This document shows, piece by piece, positions 36,664-50,324 of a stretch of 64,000 nucleotides of DNA (position 1 is its first letter; the number at the start of each line of letters is the position of its first letter). This DNA is from Lingula anatina. Taxonomy: Eukaryota; Brachiopoda; Lingulata; Lingulida; Lingulidae. The notes below the pieces were generated by a model. The model was not told the DNA's origin. It ran no database searches and was given only the letters and a program-made list of their open reading frames with translations. The position numbers and the translations under genes are program-made. The stretch lies in contig NW_019775699.1 of NCBI RefSeq assembly GCF_001039355.2, positions 85,143 to 149,142 on the forward strand, read 5' to 3'.

Positions 36664-38728
36664 ATGGAACAAAACACTCTGACGCCAGCAGAAGAAACCA
36701 CCAATGTCTTTACGATATCTGACATGACAACTGCAGAGAATGTGGCCAAACCTAAACTAAAAAATCAAAATGGTAAGTAAGAAAGAATGTCAAGGTTAAA
36801 ATCGAATGTTACGTGGTGGCCAGTGCGTATAAACTTAAGGTGGTAAGTTATTTGGAATAAACCCTAACTTTTGAAAAACGCAGGTACAACAAGAAGTTCT
36901 TTATGAGGAATATTTATATTTTTATCTTATAAGATATATGCATATATGCATATATGCACCAGAATGACTTGGTGAAAATGGATATAAATATACAAGAATG
37001 TGACGTTACAGATTACAATACAAATCAATGCATTGTCAATATACATGTAACATGACAACTATATAATTACAAATGATATAATGTACACACATTTTTTATC
37101 AATAATAATTAAATGGAACAATAATAGTGAATTTGGTGCATTTTAAATAATTTACTTTGTCCCTCCAAGGTCCGGGCCTAGAACATTCGGCGAACTGTTG
37201 GAAGAGGATAATTGACTAGTATGTTTCGTTTCTTGAAGCTCCTATCTTTGTAATGTTTAATACATTGCTATGAACATGTACATGTATATGTCGTCGGTAT
37301 TTCTTCGCATTCAGTTGCATACTGGACGTCGTGTCGAGTTTTTCTGTCCCTGATGGGTTTTATTGGCACGATGAACGTTTTGACCTTGCGTGCAAACATC
37401 AGTGTCGCCATAGTTTGCAAGGTGAAGCAGAAGAAGCAAATATGTGTTTTTGTTTATAAATTAAGTCATGTTCGCGTGTTCTTTTTTAATACTTGCAAGT
37501 ATAGTATCCCTTTCATGACATACCTTCTTAAACAGAGGCTCCTGCATAAAGCCTTAAGCTATAGTTACGTATTCCTAACATTCGTGTAACCTGTTGTGCA
37601 AAATTATAATTTGGTTTGACTTTGACAGTAACAAATATTGCTTAAATGTCTTAAACCAGAGTACTACAGGTATAAAAAAGCAAGTTTCCTTTTAATGGCT
37701 ATCTAACATGGCAGATAGTAATATAAATCCTTGGATTGTGGAAGTCAAGAATTGTTATACTTTTATTGAAACGGAAAATTTATTTGTACGTTCTCTTCTC
37801 CATATGCGACTGGTTACTTTTTTATAAAAGATTTTAATTACCACGCCTCACAGAATAATTCATTAGGTCACAAATTTCACACCAAGATGACATTTTGTTA
37901 AAATTACACAGCAATATTCACACAAATACAATGCGTTGAAACTCGTTAAAATAAAATTTCCATCGTAAGTTAACTTTTCTAGATAAGGATTTAAGTTTAG
38001 GTGTATTTTGCCAAGAGATATTATCTACAAAATTCCCAAGTTGATCACAATGTCGTACGAGTTCTTCCAAAGCACAGCGCCGAAGGCTGCATACAGACGA
38101 TATCCCGTAGTTACAGCTGTAGCAATGTTGACTACACGTTGACAAATGATATGCAAAATGGTTTTTAAGCCTCTCATTCTGGAGTAGATGTAGGTTTGTT
38201 TTATAAATTTCTTTACACCGTCAAACCACATACTTGTGTACCACTTTTTCTATAATTCTTGAGAAACTGTTTTTTTATCATGGATGTCTAAATGTCACAA
38301 GTTTACAAGGAAGTCACGTGTTTCTCGCATATGAATCCGTAGTGCTCGCAATACGAACTGACGTCACACATGACGTCATTAAAATCGTAATCCGGTACGT
38401 ATAATCCAAGACAAGACGCAGCATCTCCTACTTGATTTGGCTCACCATCGGCAAAGCCCCAGTACGCGCTGTTTAATGTGGCACCGGTGGCGGTCCACAC
38501 CCACTCGCCGTTCACTTTTTTCTACTGGTCCACCATTTTCGACCCTTCATGCTGCTTGACCTCCAATAATCCCCACAGCAAGCGCCGGACAAATCCAGAT
38601 TTTCTAGGTAAAGCAAATGTAAAATATAACATTGCGGTTACATGTTAAAATTGCATAGTCAAGGACGTGTTTGTGTGTGTGCGTGCGTGTGTGTATGTGT
38701 ATGCGCGTGTGTGTGTATGTGTATGCGC

Positions 38729-38800
<72 letters not shown>

Positions 38801-41800
38801 AAGAGAGACATATTCAGAAAAATCAATAATCAATATATAATCAATATATTTCACAAAGAAATAAAAATATGTCATACCATTATCATTTTATCCAAACATT
38901 ACTGACGCAAGTTAACCTGATGCTCGTTCCAAAATAGAGCTCGTCTGAATTGACCCCACAAAGCAACGTAGTGTTCTTGCAACAACAAGATGGAGCTTAG
39001 AGCGGACATCTCGATGTTGGACACACTCACCCTGCATTTCCCGGATCCTAGTCTTGAGATACACGTGCTCTGCTTTCGTTTCTATGGCGACCAGGTCAGC
39101 GTGGTAATAACTGCATATTTGATTGGCGTCCGCCCATCCTAGCTGTATTATCGACATTTCTATGAGATAGCACCTAGCTGTTCAAGAATGACATAGTAGA
39201 TCATTCAAAGTATAACTTCATTTTTAGTTCCGTACTGGACGTCATGCCGACTTCTCCTGGCTTTGATGGTTTTCCTTGGCGTTGTAAATGCTTTCATCCT
39301 CCGTACAAACATTAACTTTGGTATTATCTGCATGGTGCGACAGAAAAACGCAACGGAATACCGACTGACCCTTAATGATACAAGCAGCACGTTAAGTGGC
39401 ACAACATTTGTTGAAAACGCTACTTATAACGGCAGTAGAATAATTGCACCAACATGTGGAAAGCTGGACGTTGTTAGCGCAAGAACGTACGTAAGTATAA
39501 TTTAAGGTCACAACTATCCCAGTGAATAAAAAAGGAATAATTTAATGAATAATCAAAGCATAGTAAAACATTTAATAAAATTTTGTTATTTTGCTTTTGA
39601 AAGAAGATTTTCTATGATTAAACTCGTGCACTTATAGCATTATTTGTTGTATCAAATGATGCCACAGCTGTATTAAGAAATAAAGTATTCATAAACGTGA
39701 AAATTTAAGGTCAATTGACCACTGCCAATTTAGGAGAACGCTACAATGTCGTAGTTTATAATCCGTCCTAAAATGACCATCGGTGAATACAAAAGAACGG
39801 ATGCCTCTATCCTCATCCCAAAACAATAAAGCATATTAAAGACGGATTGTAATCTGATTTGCGACCTATACAGTTACATGTATGTATATAATGCATATTG
39901 GACGGGTTAGTTCTTTCATGTGCTTTGTGCGTCAGCAAAAGGTCTCTGGCTTGGTGGCTTATCGTCGATGGTATTTTTGGATGAATTGTGGAAAATGAGC
40001 AGTTATTAATGTGCTGCTATAGCTCGCAAAGATCTGATGTTGACAACATATTTTAGCGAGGTTTTAAGCTAAATTCAGATAAATATATACATGTAACTTG
40101 GGGATTGCTGAATGTACTGGCCTTTAGTCAACATTTAAGACGTAAGTAAATAACATGTGTATTGCAGAAAGGTGAATTTGACTGGGACACAAACATAAGG
40201 GGCGTCATACTGAGCTCTGTCTTCTACGGGTATGCATGTACCCAAATAATTGGTGGTTGGCTGGCGGGAAGATATGGCGGGAAACACGTGTTTGGCACAG
40301 CGATGGTTATTGCGGGTGTGACGTCGGTTGTGACACCGATTGCAGCCAGAACACATTATTCTATTTTGATAGCGCTACGTGTTCTCACAGGGATGACAGC
40401 TGTAAGTAAACAGAAAATCTAAAACACGAGAATTTCTTTAATCACCATATATACAGTATGTATTATTATGATTATTATTTAATAAAAACATACATGCAAA
40501 GTGACACATTGTTCAAAACTGCTGTAAATTGTAAAATGTTAAAAGTAGGCCTATCTATTTGGCACAGATGTCACTTATAATTAGAAGAACATAATGATAT
40601 AAGGAACGCATTTTTATCTTAAACGAGACAATTAATATGTTGTACAAAAGAATAGAATCAAAAACATAAAATAATACATAAATAGCCCAAAATAAGTAAA
40701 ATGTAAGAGAAACAATACTTAAGAAACCTACTGTTACTAAGGATTGTTCAAATTAAATGCAAGCGGCAGCATATCCCATTTACGTGACTCAGCACAAATA
40801 CCAATGACTTCATGCAAAATATATATTTTGCGCTGTATCAATTTTAATAGTCAAAGCAGAAACCATCCGTACGTAATTTATTCAAAGTACTTCGGGATTA
40901 GATTTAATTACCGGAAATCATATAAATCACTGGCTGTTATCTGTTGCAGGGCGTCTGTCTTCCTGCATTGCAGGCGATGTGGAGAAAATGGGCGCCGCCA
41001 TTAGAAAAGAGCACGTTGGTTTCCTTCTGCTTCTCTGGTAAGTAAAAAAGAACGCTTATTCTTATTTCTGTGCCTTGGTACTTTTGTGCTTATATCAGTT
41101 GGGTGAAATCAAATTAAATATAAACTTCCATAATTAAAATATTTTTAGTATTGATGAAATAAAAAAATTATCTTTATACTTCATGAACGATCCATAAAAA
41201 CCAGGGTTGTATTACACAAAGTGTTTGATGATACATGATATACAGCATTGGTCAAAAAGGTTGTCCAACCCCCATTTCCATGTACTTTTATTTACAAATG
41301 ATCACCTCAAAGCTGTGAACTGTTAGAAATAGTGCTTTTTATCACGGATACCGTGTCTAACATGATTAATGGTTTAAAAAATACAAAATAGTGGTGAAAA
41401 TATACATATTTTATACCATTTAGTAAAATTTACAAGAGGTACCCCCTCAAATCGACTGTTTCACTGTGACTTCTAAAGATGTAAAGAAATGTCTATAAAA
41501 TTGAAAAGGGGCCATCAAATGTCACCAAATTCACACACAATTAGCATTAGGGTGTGCTCGTTAAAGATCACGTGCCTAACAGCGTGTGCGTCTACCGCGT
41601 ACTGCAATTATCACCTGTAGACGGCGCGACAAGCCTTCAACATGGGTAACAATTCTGTTATGTGGGATATTGTCCCATTCATCCTAAAGAGCGTGGCGGA
41701 ATTGGTCAAGATTATTTAGGAATTGGTTCTCCTCTGCAATGCACATTCCAATTTATGCCACAGGTGCTCAGTAGGATTAATATCAGGACTCAAAGACGGT

Positions 41801-44800
41801 TGTCCCATCCTCAGAGCCCTGTGTTTCTGCAACAAATCGTTTGCCAGACGAGAGCTGTGAGCAAGTGCGTCGTCACAATGAAGCCAGTAGTATCCCTGAA
41901 GTCACCTCTTGCAAATGGAGTGAGATTTCTGTTGAGAATGTTACATCAAAATGCCCCTGTTACGTTTTGTTCCAAAAGGAACAATGTACTAATACCATGG
42001 GCTTGGAATGTTCTCCAAATGCGGATTGATCTAACACCTCAGGCGATATTATCCTGCACGCACCCTTCCAAGAGGCATTTTTTAACATGTCTATGGACCC
42101 TCTTTGACCATCGATGGGATACAAGAAATAATTTGATTCTGCATCAAAATCAACTTCCTTCCAGTGATGGATGGCCAGGTTCAGGTGCCTGTGGGATCAC
42201 TGAACGTAGCATTCTCAGCTGATATCTCATTCCATCTTCAAGAACTGACTTTGGGGTTAACTTCAGGCTTTATCATGACTGCACACTTGCTCACACCTCT
42301 CGCCTGGCAACTGTTTGTTGAAGAAACATAATGGTCTAAGGATGGAACCACCATCTTTGAGCCCTGATATCAAACTTACTAATCAACTGTGACATGTATT
42401 GGAGTGTGCAATGCAAAGGAGAACCAACCCCATAAAAACGTGGACCAACTCCCCCAACTTGTTTAAGAAGAATGGGACAATATCCCACAAAACAGAATTG
42501 TAACCCGTGTTGAAGGCTAGTCGCGCCGTCTACAGGAAATAATTGCAGTACGCGGTAGACGCACACGCTGTTAGGCACGTGATCTTTAATGAGCACACCC
42601 TAATGCTAATTGTGTGTGAATTTGGTGACATTTGATGGCGTCTTTTTAATGTTATAGTCATTTCATTACATCTTTAGAAGTCACAGTGAAACAGTCGATT
42701 TGAGGGGGTACCTCTTATAAATTTTACTAAATGGTATAAAATATGTATATTTTCACCACTATTTTGTATTTTTTAAACCATTAATCATGTTAGACACGGT
42801 ATACGTAATAAAAAAAAACTATTTCTAACAATTAACAGCTGTTAGGTGATCATTTGTAAATAAAAGTACATGGAAATGGGGGTGGGACAACCTTTTTGAC
42901 CAATGCTGTATTCCTGTGTATTTCTGTGGATGCATTCAAGATATAACATATATATTGTGAAATAATTAGATAAATAAACATTGTATTGTAAGTAAAACTT
43001 ATATTGTCAAAATTAAAAATAAACCTGGTAATATCTTAAAATCACAGATTAGTGGGCTACCTTTTGAACATTATGGTTATGAGTATCACTGCTTACAAAA
43101 ATACTCACAAGAGGCAATACCTTGACGTAAAGCCAAGTTATGTTAAAGCCCCCTTTACACTGGATGGCGTCCTTTCTGCGTCCAGCAGTACGGCCCCATT
43201 TGAGAGTTAAAAAATTATAATACTTTACGTGCCGACAACTGGCCGATCATTGAGCATTCATTCTGATACAAAATCAATGCTCGTGCCTCCTTATTAAGAC
43301 CACAGCTATGCCAAATTTCATGGTCGAAGAAAGGACGCAGAAAGGACGCCGTCCAGTGTCAAGGGGGTATAAGTCTTAGTTGACAGATTTTGCAAACATT
43401 AATGTTTAAAGTTTGATGCATTTTAATGTTTTTTGTTTTGTTTTGTTTTGTTTTGTTTTCCTCATCATATCACGAAGTTCATAATTACATCATTTACATT
43501 AACTGAAATAAAAAAAATAATGCATATGTTCATTTTTATTTAGGTGGTTACGCTGGTATTGTTGTGGCTATGTCACTCTCTGGCGTATTGTGTGGGATTG
43601 ACTTAGACAATGGCTGGCCGTTTATATTTTACGTTTACGGTAAGTTATTTTCTAGTCATAGTCCCATCCGCGTAATAGGTCTACCTTTCATGGTGACACA
43701 CACACGCACACGCACACACACGTATATCTTTAATTTTTTCCAAGTCATATCAAATGATGATGTTGACTATTTTATTTTTTTTAATCACAAGGTGGCCTCT
43801 GTTTCATCTGGCTATGCGGGTGGTACTTGCTCGTGTTTGATTCGCCCGCCAGTCACCCGCGTATAAGCCAGGCCGAGAGGGAGTACATAGAGACAGCCAT
43901 CGGCCATCTTGATCAGAGTGAAGAGGTCAGCGAACATTTCAGTTCTGGCGGAGTATCACTTACTATACGTTAAATGAATGCAAATGGAACCAAAACAATT
44001 TTAAATAAACAAAGCGACTTCGCGATATCCGATAGCGGGCCCTTGCTAAATTTGAAGACAAGATGACACTAAGACCCAACTGTTCATCTCTATTCAAAGC
44101 GTACAGAACCTGCAGTTTCATGAGTCTAGTGTCAACAAAAGTACCTTTTTCATTCAGTTACGAAAAGTTCGATATCGAACTGCTGTAGCCCTCCCCCCCC
44201 ACACACACACACAAGCCGCTTCCACCCCCTCGCCCTTCGCTTTTCTCTTTATCTCTACTGTAGTCATCCCACATATATATTTAATGTATGTATGAATGTA
44301 AGTTCCCTTTTGTTCAAGATGTTAAGAAGTTTCTTCTCGCAGTTGATTTTGTGTAGAACTTTTTCATAAATAAAAGCCAATTAGATTACCTTTTTGCGCT
44401 TATATTACAAATTATGAAATATATTATAAACACCAAAAAGGGGTCCATGTGCTCTTTTTAGAAAGTCCCTGTCCCGTGGGCATCATTCGTGAAGTCCCCC
44501 GCCGTTTGGGCAATTTTCATAATGAATTTCACTAGCGACTGGGGCTGTTATACTCTGGTAACGAGTCTTCCAATTTTCATGAAGGAAGTTCTGCAATTTG
44601 ATATAAAACAGGTAAACAATTTTAAAACAGTTAGTGCCACCATATATGTCTTCATTGTACACTTATTAAATAAAGTTTCAACTGGTGGCATTAGAATTTG
44701 AACCTTATTTACTCTCAAGTCTGACTTTGGTGTCATTAGTTCAAGAGTCAAAAACTGTCTTGGTACGGGCGTCGTCACTCAATGCCCCACCTCAAATCAG

Positions 44801-46824
44801 ATTGAGTTGAATGACCTTATTTGTCTTTGGCTTCTTGTGATCGTGTTTCAGAATGGATTGTTCTCTGCGATACCCTATGTTGCATTGTGCTTGGGCACTG
44901 GTGCCTGTGGGAAGGCCGCAGATCATTTTAGGCAGCGAGGCCTACTGAACACAACGAGGACCAGAAAGCTTTTCCAGTCAATCGGTTAGAATTAAACTGA
45001 GACGTGAACTTAAAAAAGGCATTCCAAACGTCCTATGTGATCGCAATCATGTGATAGAAATTGTACTATGGCTTATTGATAAAATAACATGACAAATGCC
45101 CAAAAGTATAATGGCAAACTGTTTGAAACAACTTATATACATTTTGGAATATTTTCAAAATTAATTTTATAAATTTAATCTCAAAATGCTTTTTCTTATT
45201 TCTTAAAACATGGACTTTGTAAAGTAGTTGCTAAACGACATAACACATTCGATTCACGTTACATAGTGGTGTCATTTGTAGGCGGATTTGTGCCTGCTGC
45301 CTTTATGTTTGCCACAGCCTTCGTAGATTGTGAGACCAGAATGTTGGGTGTGGTATACTTGATATTAGGAGTTACCTTCTCATCTGCGAGCGTTTCCACA
45401 TTGGCGATTAACGTAGCAGATATTGCACCTCGGTAAGGTACACATCAGTGAGTTCCAAGTAATCAACAATAAGTTGCTGTTTTCATATTTCTTCAAATTT
45501 AAGTTTAGAAAGTACATGTAGGTTGCCTATTTGGCCGCAAGTTTACTTATACATGTAGCTCCCTCATCGCGAGCAATGTGAGATCAGCTTCAAGGCTCGA
45601 ATGGGAAACGCGATACATAAGTTGACTGATATTTGAGTATTCATTTCAGCTCTTGTGTTTCCAAACCCTAACCAGGTTTTATTATTTTCTTGAACGAATT
45701 GAAGTAAAACTGGCAATCCGAATTAAGTATACGTACTTGCAGTAAGTTAAGCATAACCATATCTATTAGGCCTATACCGGTACTAGGTGATCAGGTCCGC
45801 ATGAACACAACTTTGCGAAATGATATTTCTTTATTTTCGATTAAAAGTTTGATCGTTACTTCTTTCTCCTTGACTGATCACGTTTGTTTTCTGATAATCA
45901 TTTTGAATTAAAAATTTTAAATGTCACGTACTTTTCAAAAGTTATGTTCATTTCAAGGTTTGCCGGTGAAATATTCGGAATCTCAAACACTCTGGCTAGT
46001 TTTTCTGGCATTATTTCCCCTAACATAGTTGCTGCGCTAACTCCAAACGTAAGTACTACTAGAGAGATTGCTATTTTTGGGAAAGGGATATAACGGGGGC
46101 TTTTTTTTCTTTTTTCACTTTTGTATATAGTGATGTCGATTGAAATAACGTCTTTGAGACTTAAGTTCTCTTTGGTATATACATTTATTTTGTTTTGTTT
46201 CCTGCTCATAGATATATGTTTTATTTAAAGACATATTTGTTTAGTACTGAGTAGGCATATATATTTCAAATCATATACGTACCTCTTTTTATTTTTAATT
46301 CCTAGGTGAGAAAGAAATCCTGAAACGACAAGCTTCAAATTGTCTGAAAAACAATTGTACTGTGTACTGATTACTTAATCCCGATAGGATTTGTCTTTCT
46401 ACTTATACTTATACTTAAATATGTTTTATTTAAAGAAATATTTGTTTAGTATATTTCAAACCATGTACGTACCTCTTGTTATTTTTGGTTCCTAGGTGAG
46501 AAAGAAGTCCTAAAACGACAAGCTACAAATTGTCCGAAAAACAAGTGTATCTTGTGCTGATTACTAAATCCTGAAGGTATTTGTCTTTTTATTTCATACG
46601 AGCATTTTTCTTCTGTATAGGGCACAAGAGAAGAGTGGAAGTGGGTTTTCTTTATAACATGTGCCATCTACAGTTTCGGCGCGCTCTTTTTCTTGATATT
46701 TGCTAGCGGAGAAGTGCAGCCCTGGGGCAAGCCAGATCATCTCCATAATGAAGATAAACGAGAAAACACCGACGTAAACCAGGGCTATGACAATGCCCAC
46801 CCTGATGTTCATTCTACCTTGTGA
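36664..46824 (+). CDS. SLC17-family anion transporter, apparently intact copy
   Basis: Major-facilitator transporter of the sialin/VGLUT/Na-phosphate family, predicted 550 aa with about 12 helices. Exons: 36664-36772, 39228-39490, 40168-40401, 40950-41037, 43544-43639, 43792-43925, 44462-44611, 44852-44984, 45282-45432, 45958-46048, 46621-46824. All junction phases fit. Seen: cytosolic N-terminus, TM1 VPYWTSCRLLLALM, a glycosylatable luminal loop with several NxS/T, then GEFDWDTNIRGVILSSVFYG, GGWLAGRYGGK, ALRVLTGMTAGVCLPALQAM with the family Arg, and KWAPPLEKS. The C-terminus is acidic and polar. Substrate cannot be told; sialin-like organic anion transport is likeliest. Exon 1 must skip a relic exon 2 and a lectin pseudogene. 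Confidence 0.88.
37316..37430 (+). pseudogene. Relic SLC17 exon 2 lacking its 3' half and donor
   Basis: After the acceptor cattcag it encodes VAYWTSCRVFLSLMGFIGTM and on to VCKVKQK, very close to the exon at 49356. A deletion of about 150 bp has removed the luminal-loop part and the splice donor, so reading runs into the former intron. It is the 5' stump of a third SLC17 copy. Confidence 0.8.
38303..39160 (-). pseudogene. C-type lectin pseudogene, antisense in SLC17 intron 1
   Basis: Two minus-strand exons: about 39160-39031 (RCYLIEMSIIQLGWADANQI and on to REMQ) and 38603-38303 (from CCGDYWRSSSMKGRKWWTS to FICEKHVTSL). Both are close to the intact gene at 58132-58955. Relative to that copy it has lost the N-terminal start of the lectin domain and one base in the stretch after WWTS, which puts a stop before VNGEWVW. 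The remaining frame still shows EPNQ and the disulphide cysteines. The intron carries an expanded (GT)n(GA)n repeat. Confidence 0.85.
38669..38799. repeat. (GT)n-(GA)n microsatellite
   Basis: Long alternating GT/GC-rich run followed by about 25 GA units, in the intron of the lectin pseudogene. The intact lectin has a much shorter version at the same intron position (58505-58560). Confidence 0.95.
41243..42908. mobile_element. Palindromic composite Tc1 element (fold-back)
   Basis: A 1,666-bp element flanked by TA on both sides (41241-41242, 42909-42910). The outer arms (41243 to about 41900 and about 42265 to 42908) are inverted copies starting cagcattggtcaaaaaggtt. Each arm encodes, reading toward its own end, the C-terminus of a Tc1 transposase. 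On the minus strand near 41880-41720 it reads DDALAHSSRLANDLLQ, then SLSPDINPTEHLWHKLE. On the plus strand from 42272 a decayed version (DCTLAHTSRLA, then SLSPDIKLTNQL) appears. The minus-strand copy extends further inward. It lies in SLC17 intron 4. Confidence 0.85.
43148..43378. mobile_element. MITE in SLC17 intron 4
   Basis: About 230 bp with terminal inverted repeats: ccctttacactggatggcgt, then cctttctgcgtcc on the left; ggacgcagaaagg, then acgccgtccagtgtcaaggg on the right. Noncoding. Confidence 0.85.
46210..46595. repeat. Tandem duplication in the last SLC17 intron
   Basis: Two units (about 46210-46408 and 46419-46595) share atatgttttatttaaaga, then tacgtacctctt and cctaggtgagaaagaa. 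Noncoding, about 85-90% similar by eye. Confidence 0.75.
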
Positions 46825-49355
46825 CAACGTGTACAGTATCTTACTATGTTGTTCCCCGGAAGTATGACAATGTGGATCGTCTGCTCCGCATACCTGGCTA
46901 TACAACATTGTGCCATTTACTGCAAAGTTAACCCGTTGCTTTGTGAAATAAGGCAGGAAATGCTATAAACATGTTATTATTAAATTAGAAATGAATTTAT
47001 TTTTCCTGACCAACCACTTAAAAGTGGCAATAGACCGATTCAGGGTTATATATTGGATAGGTGAAACGTTCTATCAAAAGTGGACACACTGCTTAGTTCA
47101 TGCTTTCAGTGCCATAATATGAACTATATTGTTAAACACAAGTCAAAAAACGCAGTAGAACTTTTTGAATAGCTTTCCAACAATACACATTTCACTCCAA
47201 GTCAACTGTTAAGTACATGTATGTATCTTCCTGTTTTGAAACCATATAATAACGGATTACATGTATTTCTGAAATGCTTTAAGGGTATTGTAAGGGTTTA
47301 TGATAATCCAGATACGGGAAATGCGTTTTTTCCTGCATCTATTATTAAAAAATATATCTACCTGGTTGTGATTTTAAAAAACAATAAAAATTACTTGGAA
47401 AACAAAATGTCGGCATATATATTTCTCGTTGCTAAGCATAAGCATAGGCACCTCAAAGCGTTACTCGTCAATTTAACACTTCTATTTTTGAGGTGAGACA
47501 GCAACCAGTATGGGGCGTAAGAGGGCATTCACATAAGATGATCCTCGGATATACTGATCCGTGGATCAAATATGAAAGAAGAGCCGATTAATCCGCTGAT
47601 GGTCCCCCCGCCTCCACATGCGCAGACCTTGGGGGGATCTAGCAATTAAACCTCAGATCCATGATTTAATCTGTTTAATGGCGCGTGTGGAGGCGGGTAG
47701 ACCATCAGCGGATTATTCGGCTCTTTTTTTCATGTATGGTCCGCCATATTTTAACTGCGAACTACTTCCTGGTTTTCACAAGGTCCTTCAAAGAATCTAA
47801 AACATCGTTATAATTGCAGCACATACCATAAAACACCCAAAAATACTAAGATATGGGCATAACAAGTTGCATACATGCAAAAATTCCACAAGACAGCGAT
47901 TAATAGCCTCCCGGGAATTATTTTCCCTTGACGCTCTTTGTCGCGCTGGCGGTCGATGCAGCATATATTTCAAAACAAATTGAAAGCAAATTAAGCACGA
48001 TTTTTCACCCTTAATTTCCGTGACATATTTTCATATCATGCTCCTATTATTTCTACAAGTATTCTCTGTCCCAAATGCATAAAAATAAAATGTTATCTTA
48101 CCGTGTTGTTAGAATAACTGCTTTTTCCTCCGAGTCCACGCCTTTACTCCCGTTTACCTCCAGCTAAAATGACCACACAGCTTTGCGTCTTAGACCACTT
48201 GACGTCACTTGACATCACACTTCCGGCACAATTCTGGTCTTCTCCGGTACCATTTATTCCCTTTGACATATTTTGAACTGAATTATTTTAGAATGTATAC
48301 AAACAAATTAGAAGTATGGGGCAACCATTTCTCTCTCTCTCACTTGATCTATTCACCATTTGAATAAAGCGCCCCCTTACTAGTTTTTTTTGCCTGACCT
48401 TCCTGATAAATTACGTCATAGTTGACACGTTAAGCTACAATAAATATATAGCTGCTTTAGCTGAAAAAGAAATGATATTTAGAGGCAGATAAAGTTTCGC
48501 AAGAATTGTTTCCTTTTCTTTGAAAACCTCTCTTGCTTGTGTCAGCCAGTAAGAGACTAAATGTCGTATTCTGCATTGTCTTTGACATTTTACATGTACC
48601 TGTGCGGTTACTTTTTATTTTCAGTATACTTAGTCAAACATCCTGAAACCCGTGCTTTCGAATCTGTAGGGTAAATGCTACTGTAAATGTCGTGTAAACC
48701 GCCGTACAAACTCTTTCTGCTGTTTCTGCACCAGGGTACATCAAAGTCAGTGAGGATGAAGCAAATAACTCTAGTGTTATTCTGTACTGCAATATGGTGT
48801 AAATTCTAGTCACATACCCCCAGTAGGCTCGCTTTCAATTATATTTGCATTAAGGTAATTAATCCTTAAGCAATTGTATTTAAATACCATTATAAAAGAC
48901 GTCAGGAATATGTGCAATGGGAAAATGTTAGTTTACCGCAGTGCATGATCCGATACAAAGTTAAGGATTAAACTTTCAAAAGAGTATGACACTGTTGAGT
49001 TTACTTTTGTTTCACATCAGTTGAAGGTAACTCTAGAACAGAGTTTTAACTTTAAAGGACAATTAACAATCACAGTATACGTGACATGAACATCGGAATA
49101 GAAACCATGGCAATGGGTGAAAAAATGTAGATGAGCACAGTAACTGATTATTTATATGGTGTAGCCAATTATTTCTTTTATGGCCTCAAACCATCGTTGA
49201 ATCTTCAGGCAATTTCACTCCAAGGTCCGGGCCTAAAGCATTCGGCGAACTGTTGGAAGAGGATATTTTATCAGTTTTTTCTCGAAGCATCTATCTTTAA
49301 TGTGCAATACATTGCTATGAACATGTATATGTCATCGGTATTTCTTCACATTCAG
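46825..49355. other. Intergenic part of the SLC17 duplication
   Basis: Contains the 47310-47640 repeat of 34985-35335, a hairpin element at 47546-47755, and 48545-49200, which repeats 36010-36650 (the flank upstream of SLC17 exon 1). Copy B lacks the segment holding exon 1. No gene supported here. Confidence 0.7.
47546..47755. mobile_element. Hairpin (MITE-like) element
   Basis: Inverted arms: agccgattaatccgctgatg with ccgcctccacatgcgc on the left; gcgtgtggaggcggg with accatcagcggattattcgg on the right. The truncated sister at about 35240-35335 has only the left arm. Confidence 0.65.
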
Positions 49356-50267
49356 TCCCATAATGGACGTCATGTCGAGTTTTTCTGTCCCTGATGGGTT
49401 TTATTGGCACGATGAACGTTTTGACCTTGCGTACAAACATCAGTGTCGCCATAGTTTGCATGGTGAAGCAAAAGAGTTCGGAATTTTGGCCACATCTAAA
49501 CCAGTCCAACAAGTCCTTAAGTAGTACGATAAATGGTGATAATGGTTCTTCTGATGGCAATGACTTATACATGAAGCTCGGCGCTGAAATGTCTTCAGGA
49601 ACGTTTGTAAGTGAAATGTAAAGTGCACTGCCTAAATGTATGTTTTTGTTTATAAATTGAGTCATGTTCTTTTTAAATTCTTGCAAGTATAATATTCCTT
49701 TCATGGCATACCTTGGTAAACAGGGGCTCCTTAATAGGCTGCATAAAGCCTTAAGCTAGTCACGTATTCCTAACATTCGTGTTACCTGTTGTGCAAAATT
49801 ATAATTTGGTTTTGACTTTGACAGTAATATTGCTTAAATGCCTTAAACCAGGATAATACAGGTATAAGAAAGCATGATTCCTTTTTATTGCTATCTAACA
49901 TGACAGAAAGCAATATAAATCCTTGGATTATGGAAGTCAAGAAGTGTTATACTTATATTGAAAACGAAATATTTTATGCAAGAGTTTAAACAAAATCGTC
50001 TTGATCTGCATTATCAAACAAAGTGAGACAAACTGTCCAATAGTTATAAACTTAGTGTATATAGCTTGTTTGAACACAATTCGGTACTTTTAGTTAGATA
50101 AAGCTGTATTAAGATCAGTATTTGTTTGTTTCCAATGTTCCAATCAAATGCTTATTTTGGGAAAAGGGTCGTTTATATTACCAAACTGGAGAAACATGTT
50201 GCAATTGGTATGAAACAGAAATACAATTTTTGCTTCATTGCTCTTTTTATGAAGTCGCATTCACTTG

Positions 50268-50270
<3 letters not shown>

Positions 50271-50321
<51 letters not shown>
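50271..50321. repeat. (AT)n microsatellite
   Basis: About 25 AT units; open frames across it are artefacts. Confidence 0.95.

Positions 50322-50324
<3 letters not shown>

Noticed and set aside
38642-38905. Val/Cys- and Arg/Glu-rich ORFs
   Set aside because: They are translations of a GT/GA microsatellite.
41662-42222. A 186-codon plus-strand gene
   Set aside because: It is the antisense of a Tc1 transposase; the minus strand gives the recognisable protein.
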